This document shows positions 23,481-35,691 of a DNA stretch of 64,000 bases, piece by piece; position 1 is the stretch's first letter, and the number at the start of each line of letters is the position of its first letter. This DNA is from Sipunculus nudus (taxonomy: Eukaryota > Annelida > Sipuncula > Golfingiida > Sipunculidae), in the NCBI GenBank assembly GCA_026874595.1, contig CM049306.1:26777519-26841518 (forward strand), read 5' to 3'. The notes beneath the pieces were generated by a model. It was not told where the DNA came from. It saw nothing but the letters and a program-made list of their open reading frames with translations, and searched no databases. The position numbers and the translations under genes are program-made.

Positions 23481-23870
23481 ATGCGTTATATATGAAGCGT
23501 AGCAGCTTAGTTCTAGATAATCGCAAGAATGCTTACTGAGTACTGACGCGTATAGCTAGGACATATGTGTTCGGTACATGTCGTTTCGAATGCCTTTGTA
23601 GTTCGTAGCTAAAGGTCCTGTTCCTTGTAATTCGTAGTAACTAGTAGCTGCCAGTGACTAAGGCGCTGATCAGCGACCTCAGAATCTGAAATAATGAACT
23701 GCGTGACCTTTGCTCGCTGAGCCAACACGACCCGTTACCACTGGTTACACAGGCGGCTGCCGGCCAGCCGTGGTTTGGGAAAAACCCAGAGCAGACATCG
23801 TTCCCCGCGTATCACCGTGTATTAGAACAATATATATTCTTCTAAATTGAAGATCTAATCAACATTTATA
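23481..23870. other. Short spacer between two transposons, no gene seen
   Basis: More G+C-balanced than most of the window (for example around 23700-23810). No open frame or RNA gene is recognised. Confidence 0.4.
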
Positions 23871-23878
23871 GTGGAAAC

Positions 23879-25103
23879 CACAGGCGCTTGAATTGCTATT
23901 TGTGTTGATATTGGCTTAAATAGTGTTCAATTTACCCACAGGCGCTTGAATCGCTATTTGTGTTGATCTTGGTTCAAATAGTGTTCAATTTACCTTAACA
24001 ACAATCCCCTACCGTTTAATGAGCTTTAAACCATGTTGTATCGTTTGTCGGTACTTGTTTATATAATAGATACACAAGGCCGGCTTCCAAGTCTGCGGAC
24101 GGGTAGGCGATAATACAAGAAATCAATTGAAATTCCCAAATATTTCAAAGATTTTCGAGGGAAGAAACTTACAGTGGTTAAATGGCCAGTTCTTCTTTCT
24201 ATAAAAGCATCAACAATTCCAAAACACACAGTGTACCACATGTAATGAGCTCTTAATTTATTTGTAACTAGTCTGTATCTAGCAGCTGTTACCCCAAACA
24301 AGGAAATCCCCATGTATCTTGGTCAGCAGTAAGGATTCCCCCCTGGAACCTAACACCTGATTGGTTGATAATAATGGAAATAGTAATCTGGGATAAATCT
24401 GTCTGTTCGTCGCTTAATGGATACAGGACACGTGGTTGTATTTATTTTCCTTATATAACATCTATGAAACACCTGAGGTTTGGGCCTCTTTTAAATAATT
24501 TTCAAAATAAATTCTGATATTAAACTTTTTTTTACCTGAGAATTTGTTGTTTCTTCAGTCAAACTTGACCAAGAAAAAGGGGGCTTGTGTATCTCCTTTT
24601 TTAACCATCCTGGCCCGAATGCAGTGAAGCCCAAAATACCCCACCAAGCAGTCCCAAACAAGCATTTGGACAACATCTCTTTGATTGGCCATAGATTTAA
24701 AACAAATTGACCAATACTGTCAATTTTTTTGGGAATTATGCTTAACATACTTAAAAATCAAACAATGGGGTGTTTTTGATGCTCCAGCACATGATGGCTA
24801 GAGCCAACCAGAGAAAGCCAGACCATTTAATACTCTCCTTCAACCAGAGAAAGCCAGACCATTTAATACTCTCCTTCAGGTTCAGGGCTTGGTGACCCCA
24901 GGTCATGTAAACAAATAGGACCACGTGACCTACAGACTCGTCCGCAGACTTGGAAGCCGGCCTTGTGTATCTATTATATAAACAAGTACCGGCAAACGAT
25001 ATAACATGGTTTAAAGCTCATTAAACGGTAGGGGATTGTTGTTAAGGTAAATTGAACACTATTTAAGCCAATATCAACACAAATAGCGATTCAAGCGCCT
25101 GTG
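23879..25103. mobile_element. hAT-like non-autonomous element with long TIRs and 8-bp TSD
   Basis: The terminal repeat CACAGGCGCTTGAATCGC extends inward for almost 200 bp at both ends, including CAATCCCCTACCGTTTAATG and AAGGCCGGCTTCCAAGTC. The flanks are GTGGAAAC on both sides (23871-23878 and 25104-25111). The left terminus carries an extra tandem copy of its first approximately 60 bp, so CACAGGCGCTTGAA occurs twice there and once at the right. The interior has a 36-bp tandem duplication at 24805-24876. An 85-aa minus-strand frame (24491-24748) has no recognised similarity, and no transposase is present. Confidence 0.88.
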
Positions 25104-25111
25104 GTGGAAAC

Positions 25112-26474
25112 TGTCTAAGTGGCATGTTATATTCGCATTTGATAAAAATTTTCTTTATTTCATAACGAATACGACATTTTTAGTTGAAATATAAGAATTT
25201 AATTGTCATGTGGAATGTTTCCAGTTTCCTCAAATCATCATCTAGGGCTCTCGCACAGCGTAGCGTATGTAAGAGAGCACGGGGGTTAAGGGCTACATCC
25301 GGCCCTGCGTATGCCGTCATAACAAGCTATGGCCTAGATATAACATAATGTTCACATAGGGTCACATGCTGTTCACGGGAATGAAAATACAACGAGTCTC
25401 TAAGTCAACAGTCAGGTCAAGTACCCTTAACTCCATTATCTGATTATAATCTAGAGGATCTATTTATATGACACAATAGAATCTGACCCTACGTGGGAGG
25501 TAGTAAGACTGTAGACAATGGGCCGGGCCTCTCATTTGATAAAGTAGATCTTGCACTTGCGTGAAGTTTGATCGCAAGGTGAGGAATGTGCTGCCATCTA
25601 ACGGCAGACCAAAAATGCAAATATGCTTCTCTATGGCCTCTGTTGGTAAATGAAAATTCAAACTGTATTTACGCATACAAGACTATTTTTGAATATGACA
25701 ATTATTTAATGAATATATATAATGCAGAAGATGTTTAATGCCTCAGTTGCACCGACAAATATATCTTGAGATATATGAACAAAATATTTGGCATCGGTGA
25801 TGCCGATCTTGGTAAGACCACTTTTAAATTGGCTCAGTTCGTCTTCTGGCCCTAAATTGTCTATAGACATGCCAAGTAGGAGGTTTCAGAGTGTAATGTT
25901 ATAAAAATTCAATTAATTCATTATGACCCATGATGACAATACTGTGAAACCTAAACAAAAACAATACTGTAAAAAAAAACAGGATGCACGTGGTGCTAGA
26001 AGTTTTAATTGTGCTAGACATCTTGCATGTGACATGAAAAATGCTGTCTAAGATCAAAGGCTACACCAAATATCTGGATAATCAGTGGGAATATTCATTC
26101 TTGAGGAATCATCCAATGTCAATTTAAATATAGAAAAGACGATTGGATATGGTGCCAAAAGTAAAGAGCAAACGATACAGTTGTCCAAGGGCACATCGAA
26201 TTCCATACCCGTCTATTATGTTTGATTTTCCTCACTTGGCTTGGATGTATCTATATTACAATTGACGTTCGCACTGGACTTTTGTCACGGAACTCTCCTG
26301 TGGCCACAAACCGTATATTCACGTTTTTTAACTGTAGGTAATGACATAAAGTGTGATAGACAGAAAGTGTTATAGACAAAAAGCAGTTTGTTACTCATAA
26401 TCAAGGCCCTCCGCGGGGATCCTAGAACATCAACAAACCCCATTTGATTCTATTAATAAAATATGTGGTTAACA
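25112..26474. other. Non-genic region
   Basis: No gene, RNA or complete element is recognised. Short palindromic strings occur near 25760-25810 (ATATATCTTGAGATATAT and GCATCGGTGATGCCGAT). Confidence 0.4.
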
Positions 26475-26482
26475 AACTTATC

Positions 26483-27216
26483 CAGGGGCGGACTGGGCCG
26501 CCGGGACACCGGGAAGATTCCCGATTGACCGATGGCCTGACCTTAAAGAACATTAATGCGGGGCAGTAATTTGGTCACGCAATTATTTGAGTGTCCTTTG
26601 CAACTTCGTCTGGGCCTCTGTATGAAAAGGCCAGTTTATATAACAAACATAGACCAAGCTGGGTCTCGTATAAACAATATTTTTTAATGTTTTGGTGAGT
26701 GCGAAGTCATCATTAGTCCAAGGCCAAATTGAGCTAGAAAGGGCCTCTCGCATATCTTACTAAGAGGTTCTCAATTTAAAAAAAGTGCAAATATATATTA
26801 AAACACTTTATACAAGCCCAGTCACATCAGAACAACGACGCCCCTACCAGTTTTCTGGCAAAACTTGACTTGTTGGACGAGCTTTGGCCGGACATTGTTT
26901 AATCGGACGCACCTCGTCAGCATTTTAACAGCTCGTTGGGCATTCATGTTGATGGCAGTTGAGAGGGATATTCTGCAAAATCTGGACGCGGACTGTGCAA
27001 TTAATGCATTCTCAAAGAAGAACTCTTTGTTAAGATCAGAAATATGTGACTAATGAATGCTACATGCAAGAAAATGAGAAATGTTGAGTTATGTAATTTA
27101 AGTCTTGCAATACAAAAAAAAAAAATTGCGGTTGATGTGTTTAGTCTCATTTTAACTGCCAAGGGCCGCTTTCATTCAAATTTCCAGGGCCGTTTTTTCT
27201 TCCCAGTCCGCCCCGA
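26483..27216. mobile_element. hAT-type MITE with 8-bp TSD
   Basis: The left end CAGGGGCGGACTGGG is matched by CCCAGTCCGCCCC at the right, where the last two bases have changed. AACTTATC flanks both sides (26475-26482 and 27217-27224). CAG-G-G ends with an 8-bp duplication are typical of the hAT superfamily. Open frames of 62 and 66 aa at 26865-27253 are not recognised with confidence. Only their general setting inside a hAT element would suggest a transposase remnant. Confidence 0.85.
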
Positions 27217-27477
27217 AACTTATCTGATGCCTTATCTACTGTATGGGTATTGATTCGTAAATTATCTTTAGATATGCTGTTCCTTTACCCTGTGGAACAA
27301 AATGTTCACCTGACACAGGTGTGTTGTTGTAGTTATCTATTACTTCAAAAATAGTTTGGCCAGTCTTCATTATATTAAAGGGAACTCTGTCGGATTTGGG
27401 ATGAAACTTAAAAGGTCTTCAATTTCAAACTAATGAACGGGTAGGATAAGCTAGTTGCTGTAATAACTGATCCAGTT

Positions 27478-27765
27478 TCATTTAGAATTTTCTTCAGCAG
27501 TTGTGTTTGGATTGGGTCCAATATACTTCCTGTCCATCTCAGCAGGTGATAAGTGACATTGCGGTGGGCGAATGGTAGTCTCGGTTATGTTTAAATGTTG
27601 GGATCTTTGTTTAATCTTTGTAATTTTGTCATAAAAGTAGTCTCCAAACGGCTCAGATGTTTTCTTGATTGCAGGCAGTTGGGTACTGGATTTCTTACCT
27701 AACAACCTATTTACAACTTGGAATAGATGCCTGGTATCACCTTTAGTTTCCTTTATTTAAAGAGT
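27478..27765 (-). pseudogene. LINE fragment: linker between endonuclease and RT
   Basis: On the minus strand the segment reads HLFQVVNRLLGKKS, then a proline-containing stretch, then FGDYFYDKITKIKQ. This is the phrase usually found just before the reverse transcriptase of Jockey/RTE-like LINEs. It then runs into a stop at 27478. The catalytic domains are not present nearby. Confidence 0.65.
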
Positions 27766-27917
27766 TATGACGAAGCAAATTTAATGTAACTAAATATGCA
27801 CGGGGGGGGGGCACAATAGAGTTCTCTCCTCCTTAGGATTTGTGGTATCCTCTTCATCCTTGGATTTAGGTTTCTGTAGCGCCTCTTTTGGGTCGGGGAC
27901 TGCACCTAGCCTGGCCC

Positions 27918-27939
27918 GAGAGAGAGAGAGAGAGAGAGG

Positions 27940-27986
<47 letters not shown>

Positions 27987-27989
27987 GAG
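27918..27989. repeat. (GA)n microsatellite
   Basis: Two GA runs, 27918-27939 and 27943-27983, separated by AAT. The flanking frames rich in R/E or S/L are low-complexity artefacts. Confidence 0.96.
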
Positions 27990-28254
27990 ACCAAACATAT
28001 CTGATTGGTCCCATACAGAGGGATTTAGGTACTCACGTAGACGCCTTTTTTAAATTCAACGAAACACAGCTTGGGAAAATTAGACGGAGCTTTTGAAAGC
28101 ACGGTAAACAGCTGCAGTAAGAGATAAGGGTCACCTTAATCCGTAAGCTGATACATATAACATGAGGTTTAATGGGTTCCATTTGTGTTTCAGTTTTATT
28201 GTATTGAACAAGCCCCAAGAGAGAAAGAGAGTCCGTGAGGAAATATTTTATTAA

Positions 28255-28259
<5 letters not shown>

Positions 28260-28333
<74 letters not shown>
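28260..28333. repeat. (TA)n microsatellite
   Basis: About 73 bp of uninterrupted TA. Confidence 0.97.
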
Positions 28334-28335
<2 letters not shown>

Positions 28336-29287
28336 AGAGAGCTAGAATGCTCGACACGGAATCTGGATAGTTCTCAATTATTTCAGTGTGTGATAAACGA
28401 TATCAATCATTCATATTTTGTGTTTATAATGTTTGGGTAATGTAGAAAAAGCGAAAATAACAATAGAGTCATGCAATATGAAAATTTAAAACAATGCAAA
28501 TATGGGCGTCTCGTTTCCTAAAAGAACTTCTGGCATTATCACCTGCAACGTTTACCATCTGCAATACCATCGTGAGCTTGTGTGATAATATACAAGTATA
28601 TAAGTTGCAGGGAATCTATTATGCATTTTAAGTATTATACTGCAAGTGTTCTATACGGCTGATGCTGATGATTTTAACAGTGTGAGGGACCCTCTGTGTG
28701 GCTAATTAACTAATGAACTGGTTGCCCGTGTTGGCTTCCGAGGGTTTCTCTCCTTTGATGCATTTCTCCGTTCTCCAAATTAGATTTGGCAAAAAATCGG
28801 TCAAGGTCCATTTTCCGAACGGTCTAATTGGTACACAGTCTTCGCAAAATTAAACCTAATATAGCTGCTGTTTGCAATAAAATCCCACTACAGCTTTTGT
28901 AGAAAATTACTAACATTTCTAAAAGATATATATTATAAGACAAAGTATTAGACTTCCAAACTTGGGAATGTCGCTAGTATGTCTATACATACCGTCAATT
29001 GAAATGTACTGGGGTATCTTGCACCGAATATTTGACAATAGAATAACCATCGTTAAACGATATCTCGTACAGTTGGTTCAATAGATCGAGTAAAATAAAA
29101 CACATACATGTATAACCATTCGAACATTTTATGCATGTATGCATATAAATCTGCACTTTCATTATTGATTAGGTGTTATATTGGTTGAATTTAGTATTAT
29201 ATCCTTTATTTTGCAGTTCCTGTTTTACTCGCACGGATGTGAACGAACGAACACTTCCGAACGGATGTGAAGTCAGTTTTATCATGA

Positions 29288-29289
<2 letters not shown>

Positions 29290-29337
<48 letters not shown>
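29290..29337. repeat. (CT)n microsatellite
   Basis: About 48 bp of uninterrupted CT. Confidence 0.97.
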
Positions 29338-29340
<3 letters not shown>

Positions 29341-30072
29341 ATTGTTTGTGTATTTCCAGGTTCTGACCTAAACGTTTCCACACGTTTTACCTTAATTCCA
29401 TTTGAATTTAGGTGATCTAATGTCTCTGGAAACAGCATATCTTATATTCATTACATGGAGTATAATAAACAATTCTGGTTTTTACCTAACAAATTCCTTA
29501 TATGACAATGCGGGTATGACATTCAACAACAACACTAGTTAATTTCAAGTCAAACATGAACAGAATATGTAAGTAGTTAATCGCAGTGTGATATTCTGCT
29601 AACAAATTATCAGGTTCAATGAAGGTAATGGGGAACCGCGTCAGACTGGGATACGTCTCTGGGGGCACCCTGTAGGCATGAGCAATGAACCGCGTCTTAT
29701 TGAGCCAGGTCTTTGTGGGTGCGCCTGAACAGCATACGTCGTATCGGGATGAATCTCAGGGGAACGGAATCACAATTTGTATATCACTATTTCTGATTTT
29801 TTTAGTATGTTGTAGTTTAATACAAAACAGCGGATATGTATCTATGATTGGCCTAGAGCAGCGATGATATAATAGAGCGGGGTACCAGTCTAAGGGCTTA
29901 TTAGCGGCGTCTCTCTAAATGAGGCATCTCCTTAATTGGCTGGAGGGGAGATCTCAATGACGTAGTGTATGTGGCATTGGTATGTCCTGCTTGTCGAGTC
30001 TTAGACTGGTAACCGTCATCCGAAATTAACACTTGACCAGTTTTATGAAAGTAAAACCATCCAAGCGTGCCT

Positions 30073-30110
30073 AATATAATAATGATAATAATAATAATAA
30101 TAATAATAAA
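30073..30110. repeat. (AAT)n microsatellite
   Basis: A run of AAT trinucleotides with one interruption. Confidence 0.95.
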
Positions 30111-30227
30111 TAGCAACAATAACAAAAAATATAAAAAATGGAAATATAATGTATAAATACACAATAAATAATAGAACAAAAAATTTAGCATTATTAAGAA
30201 AATAAATAAAAACAATTCCTCCCAGAT

Positions 30228-30780
30228 AGCATATGTATAAGCGTGGTTTCCCTCTCAGTCAGTCTCAGATATAAAATATATGCGTGGTTCTCCTCTCAGA
30301 TATCATAAATATCCATAATTCTCCTCTCAGATATCTCCTCTAAGATATTATTATTATATATATGGGCATGGTTCTCCTATCAGATACCATATATAAAAGT
30401 GGTTTCCCTCTAGGATATCATAAGGATGCGTGGTTCTCTTCTCAGATATTAAACTGAATATACGCATGATTCTCCTTCATGTATCATATATATGCGTGGT
30501 TCTCTTCTCGGATATCATATAGTATATGCATGGTCGTCCTATATCAAATGTCATATATATGCGTGGTTCTTCAATCAGACGTCACACATTCCTGTGGTTT
30601 ATCCTCAGCTGTCATATATATTCGTGGTTTCAGTGTACGATATCATATTGATGCATGGTTCTACTCTCAGGTATAGACTATCATATAAATGTTTGGTTCT
30701 GTTTCGGACATTAGTCATATGTTTTTAGTCATATATCATATCTTTTAAATGCGTGGTTCTCCCCTCAGATGACATATATA
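30228..30780. repeat. Degenerate minisatellite with GTGGTTCTCCTCTCAGATAT core
   Basis: Over a dozen imperfect copies of a unit of about 35-50 bp built on ATATGCGTGGTTCTCCTCTCAGATATCAT. Copies vary in length and base composition. A few reverse-complement copies of the same core (GAAGAACCA, GAGGAAAGAACCACG) lie at 35500-35600. Confidence 0.85.
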
Positions 30781-30805
30781 CACATGCTGACATACATATA
30801 TATTT

Positions 30806-30808
<3 letters not shown>

Positions 30809-30861
<53 letters not shown>

Positions 30862-30889
30862 TCTATGGTTCAACCCCCAAAGAATATTT

Positions 30890-30956
<67 letters not shown>

Positions 30957-30994
30957 GAAATATTCTATGGTTCACCCTCCCCCCCCCCCCCCCC
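30809..30994. repeat. Two (TA)n runs with a duplicated boundary, then poly-C
   Basis: TA runs at 30809-30854 and 30892-30955 are each followed by GAAATATTCTATGGTTCA. The second copy passes into a C tract (30978-30994). The boundary duplication suggests that a unit of TA run plus flank was copied. Confidence 0.9.
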
Positions 30995-31275
30995 ATTCAG
31001 CTTCAATGTAAAAACAAACGTAGCCAGAATATTCCTAAAACTAGTCAAAAAGTACTTCCCAACAACCATACACTCCATAAAATATTCAACAAGAACTGTG
31101 TCAAATCAGCTACAGCACCATGCCAAACATGCAGTCTATAATAAAGAGGCATAACAACAAACTTTCGAGCGGACAGAATAAAACGCAACCAAGCGGATGC
31201 AATTGCCGTGAAAAAAAAGAACAGAGTGCCCCCCTCAAGCAGCATGCCTACAAACTGAAATTATCTATGCATAAT
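30995..31275 (+). pseudogene. Penelope-like element fragment (RT to GIY-YIG linker)
   Basis: The plus strand reads [20 protein letters not shown] and then, across frame changes, segments resembling the FNRNTVKVSYSCMPN block, followed by a Cys-rich motif CNCREKK and later ECPPQAACLQTEIIYA. The spacing of CxC and CP...C is the pattern I associate with the linker that precedes the GIY-YIG endonuclease of Penelope-like elements. The RT core upstream is cut off by the poly-C/TA repeats, and no GIY-YIG domain follows. A related non-LTR element is the alternative. Confidence 0.45.
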
Positions 31276-33170
31276 GTAGTCACAATGTAGATAGGATCAA
31301 TATTTCATATTAATGTTCTACAAACTTATGATATAAAATTTCAGTTTTTGCAACATGCAATGTGAATGTTGATAAGGTGCTCTGATGCTGAACTTTGCAT
31401 TATACTATGGTCTGTAGTGTCGACAGCATATACAAGATTTAACAGAGCACACATCTGATTCCAATAAGAAAGATTAGTTGCACAGCAGAAATAAATATCA
31501 TACTGGAAGGATCAAAGGCAAAGGGGCAATGAGATAGTTAAAAACCCCACACCTCCGGTGGATGTTATTCTCACACAATGCTTGGACCTGATAATATTTG
31601 CTAGGAGTTCCAGGAGAGGGATCTAGTTGACATCTGTCAAGATAAGCCATTGAAAAGGACACTGGATATACTCTTATTTCTTATTCCTAATTCTTACCCT
31701 TGATGCATCCTTGCCAGGGTTAAAGACTAAAGTCATTGTCAATGTCAGATTCTGACAGGTATCAGTGTTATTCTTTGCTGAAGAAAAGGTCGAGTAAACA
31801 TTTCTGATGAGCATGCAGAAGGAAATGCAGAATGTCAAATCTGCACGACGGCATATATAACCTACTAAAAAGCCAACATCTGTTGTTGCAGCGGTTACTG
31901 ATGTATTTATGTCACACAGACACTATGCTGATACCACAGGTATGACGATGTATTTTAAACCTGTATATGATAACATAAGAACGGACAATTTGTGTGACTA
32001 TATGGAAGGGTAGTTAGATTTTGACCTCACGAAATGACTACTCCGTCTGCATTCTTGAGGTAAAAGCGATACCACCTAAAGCCCATGTCGCATTGACAAA
32101 GTTCAGTCTTCCATAGTCATCGCCTTTATCATCAGGCCTAAGCATCGTGATGCACATTTTGTGTTGGTGGTGGGAAGTTGAAGAACATTACCTGTAGAAG
32201 TTGACACTCTGAGTTTTGTGTTGGTGGCAGAGGAAGATCATAACCTGTAGACGTTGAGACTCTGGGTTGTAACTTTGAAACTCGAGCACATTTGGGGTGT
32301 GGTGGGGGGCTTCCCTACATCATACGAAGAGCTTCCTTGATCTACATGCTTGCCATTCTAATGTCTTGGGTAATTTGGAAACATGAAGTTAGCAGCTGGC
32401 TTTTTTGTGTTCTGCATACTGTGTCCTTGAGGGGGTATCACATCCACTTACAAGCAAATAAATTAGACGTTTTATGGAGGCTTCATTAATGTAATTATAC
32501 AAACTGGGTGTTTTGCTGTTACCATGAATAGGTTAAAACTATTACCTATGATGTCAGCATGGTGTGTGTGTAACTTGAATAAATCTGCCAGAATATTTTG
32601 GAACTCTAGGCGAGATATACGCCGTCCTGAAGATTAATCTGTTGGCATCTCCTTCTACATACTCAACAGAGGAAATTTGCTTTAATCATCTCTTCTGAAA
32701 CCTGTCAGAATCAGCCGCTGATATAGACGCCAGGGTTTAACCTTGCCATGAATGCTTTGGGGGAACGGTTTCCATCTTCACTTTGTCCTTTTTCTATCTG
32801 GGTTTCACAACAAGCAGCACCTGAATATTCCAAAATAATAAAGTGCAAGTGTAGGTGTAACGTGATAAATAAACATGTACTTAATAAAGAGAAGCTGAAT
32901 ATACTTCACCAGTAAATGGCCAATGCACAGTAATTGCTTCCATGATATGAACACAAACTAAGAGCAGAGATACGGATAATCATGATTATGATTATGATCA
33001 TGATGATGAAGAGGATAATGATGATATTCTTAATGATGAAGAGATTCACAACTTCATGGGTTGAAGATATACATGTATGATATGAAATGATAGATTCATA
33101 CCAAATTATTAATCATATGTATTGATACAAGCACATGTCAAGTTTGTTTTTAATGATTAGTGCCTTGTTA
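31276..33170. other. Non-genic region
   Basis: No gene is supported. A 65-70 bp direct repeat (TTTTGTGTTGGTGG...AACCTGTAGA) occurs at about 32157 and 32215. A GAT-rich stretch lies at 32970-33050. The phrase GATAAATAAACATG and nearby sequence offer no coding evidence. Confidence 0.4.
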
Positions 33171-34060
33171 ACCAAATCATGGGGATGGGCACTTTCATAT
33201 CAAGTTTGGCTTTAGCCTTGACCTTGATGCATGGTATGGATCTTTCCTAATCCCAGGAGAACAACCGAATCAATGGGCATTCTGATGTTAGCTAGCATTG
33301 TCACTTTGTTGCAAAAACATGCCATATCATGGACAGTACAGGAGTTTTTCAATCAAAACTGACCTTGATGCGTGATATAAACCTTTCCTGGTCTAAAAAC
33401 TATCACCAAAAGAATGAGAAATCTAAATTTAGATGGAAATGACCCTTTGAATGTGCTTCTGTGTTACGTTCTTGCAAAACACATGCTATATCATGACGAT
33501 TATTACTTTTTTCTTTCAAGTTTGACTTTGACCTTGACCTTCATGCATGGTATGTACCTTTCCTGACCTTAGAAGTAACGCACCACCAAATGCATGAGCA
33601 TTCCACAGTTAGTTAGAATTGACAACATCAAATGCAATCTATGTCATTTTCTACCAAAATCAAGCCATTCATGGCGATTGTTGCTTTTTCTCTTCCAAGT
33701 TTGACCTTGACCTTACAGCATGATATATATCATTTAGACCTCAGATGGATCACCAAATGAATGGGCAGCCTAATTTCAAATGGAAAAAAAAATTTTTTTT
33801 ATATCATTTGGTTGAAAAAATGCCATATTATGGCGAGTTTGGCTTTTTTCTAAAAATTTGACATTGACCTTGACCTTATACCGGAAGTGTACTATTAATG
33901 ACCTCAGAAGTGTCACCAAATGAACGGGCATCCTAATGTTAGCTGAAAATGTCACCTTAAATGTATTTCTGTGTCAGTTAGTTATGGAATTATGGCCATT
34001 TAATTATTTCACCCCTTATAATGGCGGCCATCTTGGATTTGGGTTGAAAATGACACTTTC
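33171..34060. repeat. ~145-180-bp diverged tandem repeat
   Basis: TTTGACCTTGACCTTNATGC-type phrases recur near 33205, 33350, 33520, 33698 and 33855. Each is followed by a TATGTACCTTTCCTGACCTCAGAAG-like and a CACCAAATGAATGGGCAT-like phrase, and then by AATGTCA. The last unit runs into ATGGCGGCCATCTTGGAT. Copies are quite diverged. The GACCTTGACCTT core is also seen in other repeats of the window (46560, 50620). Confidence 0.85.
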
Positions 34061-34935
34061 CATGGTGGAATCGGGTTGGGTTTTACTTGTGCACGAAGAC
34101 ACCATCAATAAATCAATTTCAGGTGAGAAACCTTTGATAACATTTTGTCCATTGTTAAAAATCGTTCATTGACTAGACTTAGAGGGTGATTACACCAAGA
34201 ACCCGCCGGTGCGGTAAATGGAGGCGGTTACCTCCACACACACACAAAAAAAATGTAGAAATAAGTCCCAAATCTGCGGATACCAGTGATTGTGTTTTAG
34301 AAAATTTAATCATGATTAGACAAAGTGAATTTCCGAGAGGACGGCGAGTACTTGGTCCAACCGGGGGTTCGGGGGGGGGGATTGCACCCCCCCCCCCGAC
34401 CCCCCCCCCCCCAAGTAAGCTCCTGTAGTGAATGCATTGACTGTCTCACTGGAAAACATTGGCTCAGCTTTCAAACAGGAATGGTGTTTGGGCATGCGTG
34501 CTATTTAAAAAATATATATATATCAATTAAATGTACTTCATGCTACCACGAACTTCTGCACAGCGGGATTGACGGGCTCTGAGGGCAACTTTAAATAACG
34601 ATGTTCAACATAATATATTTTTATGTAAAATGATTTCATTTATCATATAACCTTTCCGAAAAATTCTCCGGCCAATCTCTTGGCTTCAGTAAGATTTTTA
34701 TGCATAACACCATGCATATAATGGATTTATATATTAACATATAGATAACACCGTACGGATTGCCGTGATTATTTAGATCATATTTGTCAAAGTAATTCAG
34801 ACTCAGACACAAGGTCAACTCAAAGACACGCGCCAAATGCCGTCTTCAAATAGATTTTATGACGGTAACATTGTACAACCAAGATATTCAGCTGTGAAAG
34901 ATAATTTGACATTAGAACTAACTGCTCGCCCCAAG
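34061..34935. other. Non-genic, with G- and C-runs
   Basis: Contains poly-G and poly-C tracts at 34371-34412. The phrase CCGAGAGGACGGCGAGTA (34334) recurs as CCGAAAGGACGGCGAGTA at 49014, so a dispersed repeat is present, but its ends are not clear. Confidence 0.5.
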
Positions 34936-34961
34936 CCGTGCGTAGCACGGGTAATTGCTAG
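34936..34961 (+). other. Helitron-type 3' terminus
   Basis: A 6-bp stem with 3-bp loop (CCGTGC GTA GCACGG, 34936-34950) is followed 7 bases later by CTAG (34958-34961) and then T. This is the form of Helitron 3' ends (hairpin, CTRR, insertion before T). The matching 5' TC end is not identified, so the element's extent is unknown. Confidence 0.5.
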
Positions 34962-35648
34962 TTCCGATAAGATGTTCTTATTCTCTCAGAGGTAGGGCCC
35001 AAAACAGCGAACAACATTTAGAATTAACCCTGTGCAACGAATAAGTGTCAACAACCCAGCCATTACTTTGACCTTTCAGCGTGATGTTGAAATAAGACCA
35101 AGTTTACTCGATCAACATTTAAGATATAATTCTATAGATACACGTATTTCACGGTCATATGGTTGGTTCATGGAATAATCGATTAATAATCGAACATCGG
35201 TAGTTTTTTTTATTTTTTAATCATTGGATATTATTTTAACAAAGGAATCCTGATTCTTCTTATGTTGATCAATTGAACATACATCAGCATTGGCATTCTT
35301 CCGGGAAGATAGGTATTTCTTTACTTACTAGGGAAGTTAGAGGAATTTCTGGGAAGAACAGGAAGTTTAGGGAAAAAATTGACATTTTACTAAACTATAA
35401 TTAAATATTTACACATGTAACAGAAAATCAATGAACAATGTTTTACAATAAATCATTATTAACCCATTGTTATGGAATATTTAGGGAGGAACAAAGGCTA
35501 TATATATATGACAGGTGAGGAAAGAACCACGGGTAAACATGACATCTGAGGGAAGAACCATGAGTAAATGTGACGTATATATGAGAGAAGCACCAAGGGT
35601 ATACATCTTATTTCTTATTATATATTTATACATTTAGTATATATTGAA

Positions 35649-35650
<2 letters not shown>

Positions 35651-35690
<40 letters not shown>
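35651..35690. repeat. (ATT)n microsatellite
   Basis: Thirteen ATT units without interruption. Confidence 0.97.

Positions 35691-35691
<1 letters not shown>

Larger units (their letters stand above)
27990..30227. other. Non-genic region with several microsatellites
   Basis: No gene is supported. The phrase AACCGCGTC occurs near 29635 and 29688, close to GACTGG and CAGTCTAAG strings, perhaps an old repeat. A 60-aa frame at 29685-29867 is unsupported. Confidence 0.4.

Noticed and set aside
26865-27253. Two adjacent frames in the hAT-type MITE as a transposase C-terminus
   Set aside because: A short VERD phrase is suggestive of the hAT dimerisation domain, but the rest does not align convincingly.
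30745-31154. Plus- and minus-strand frames up to 133 aa
   Set aside because: Mostly IYIYIY from TA repeats; only the part after 30995 carries real retroelement signal.
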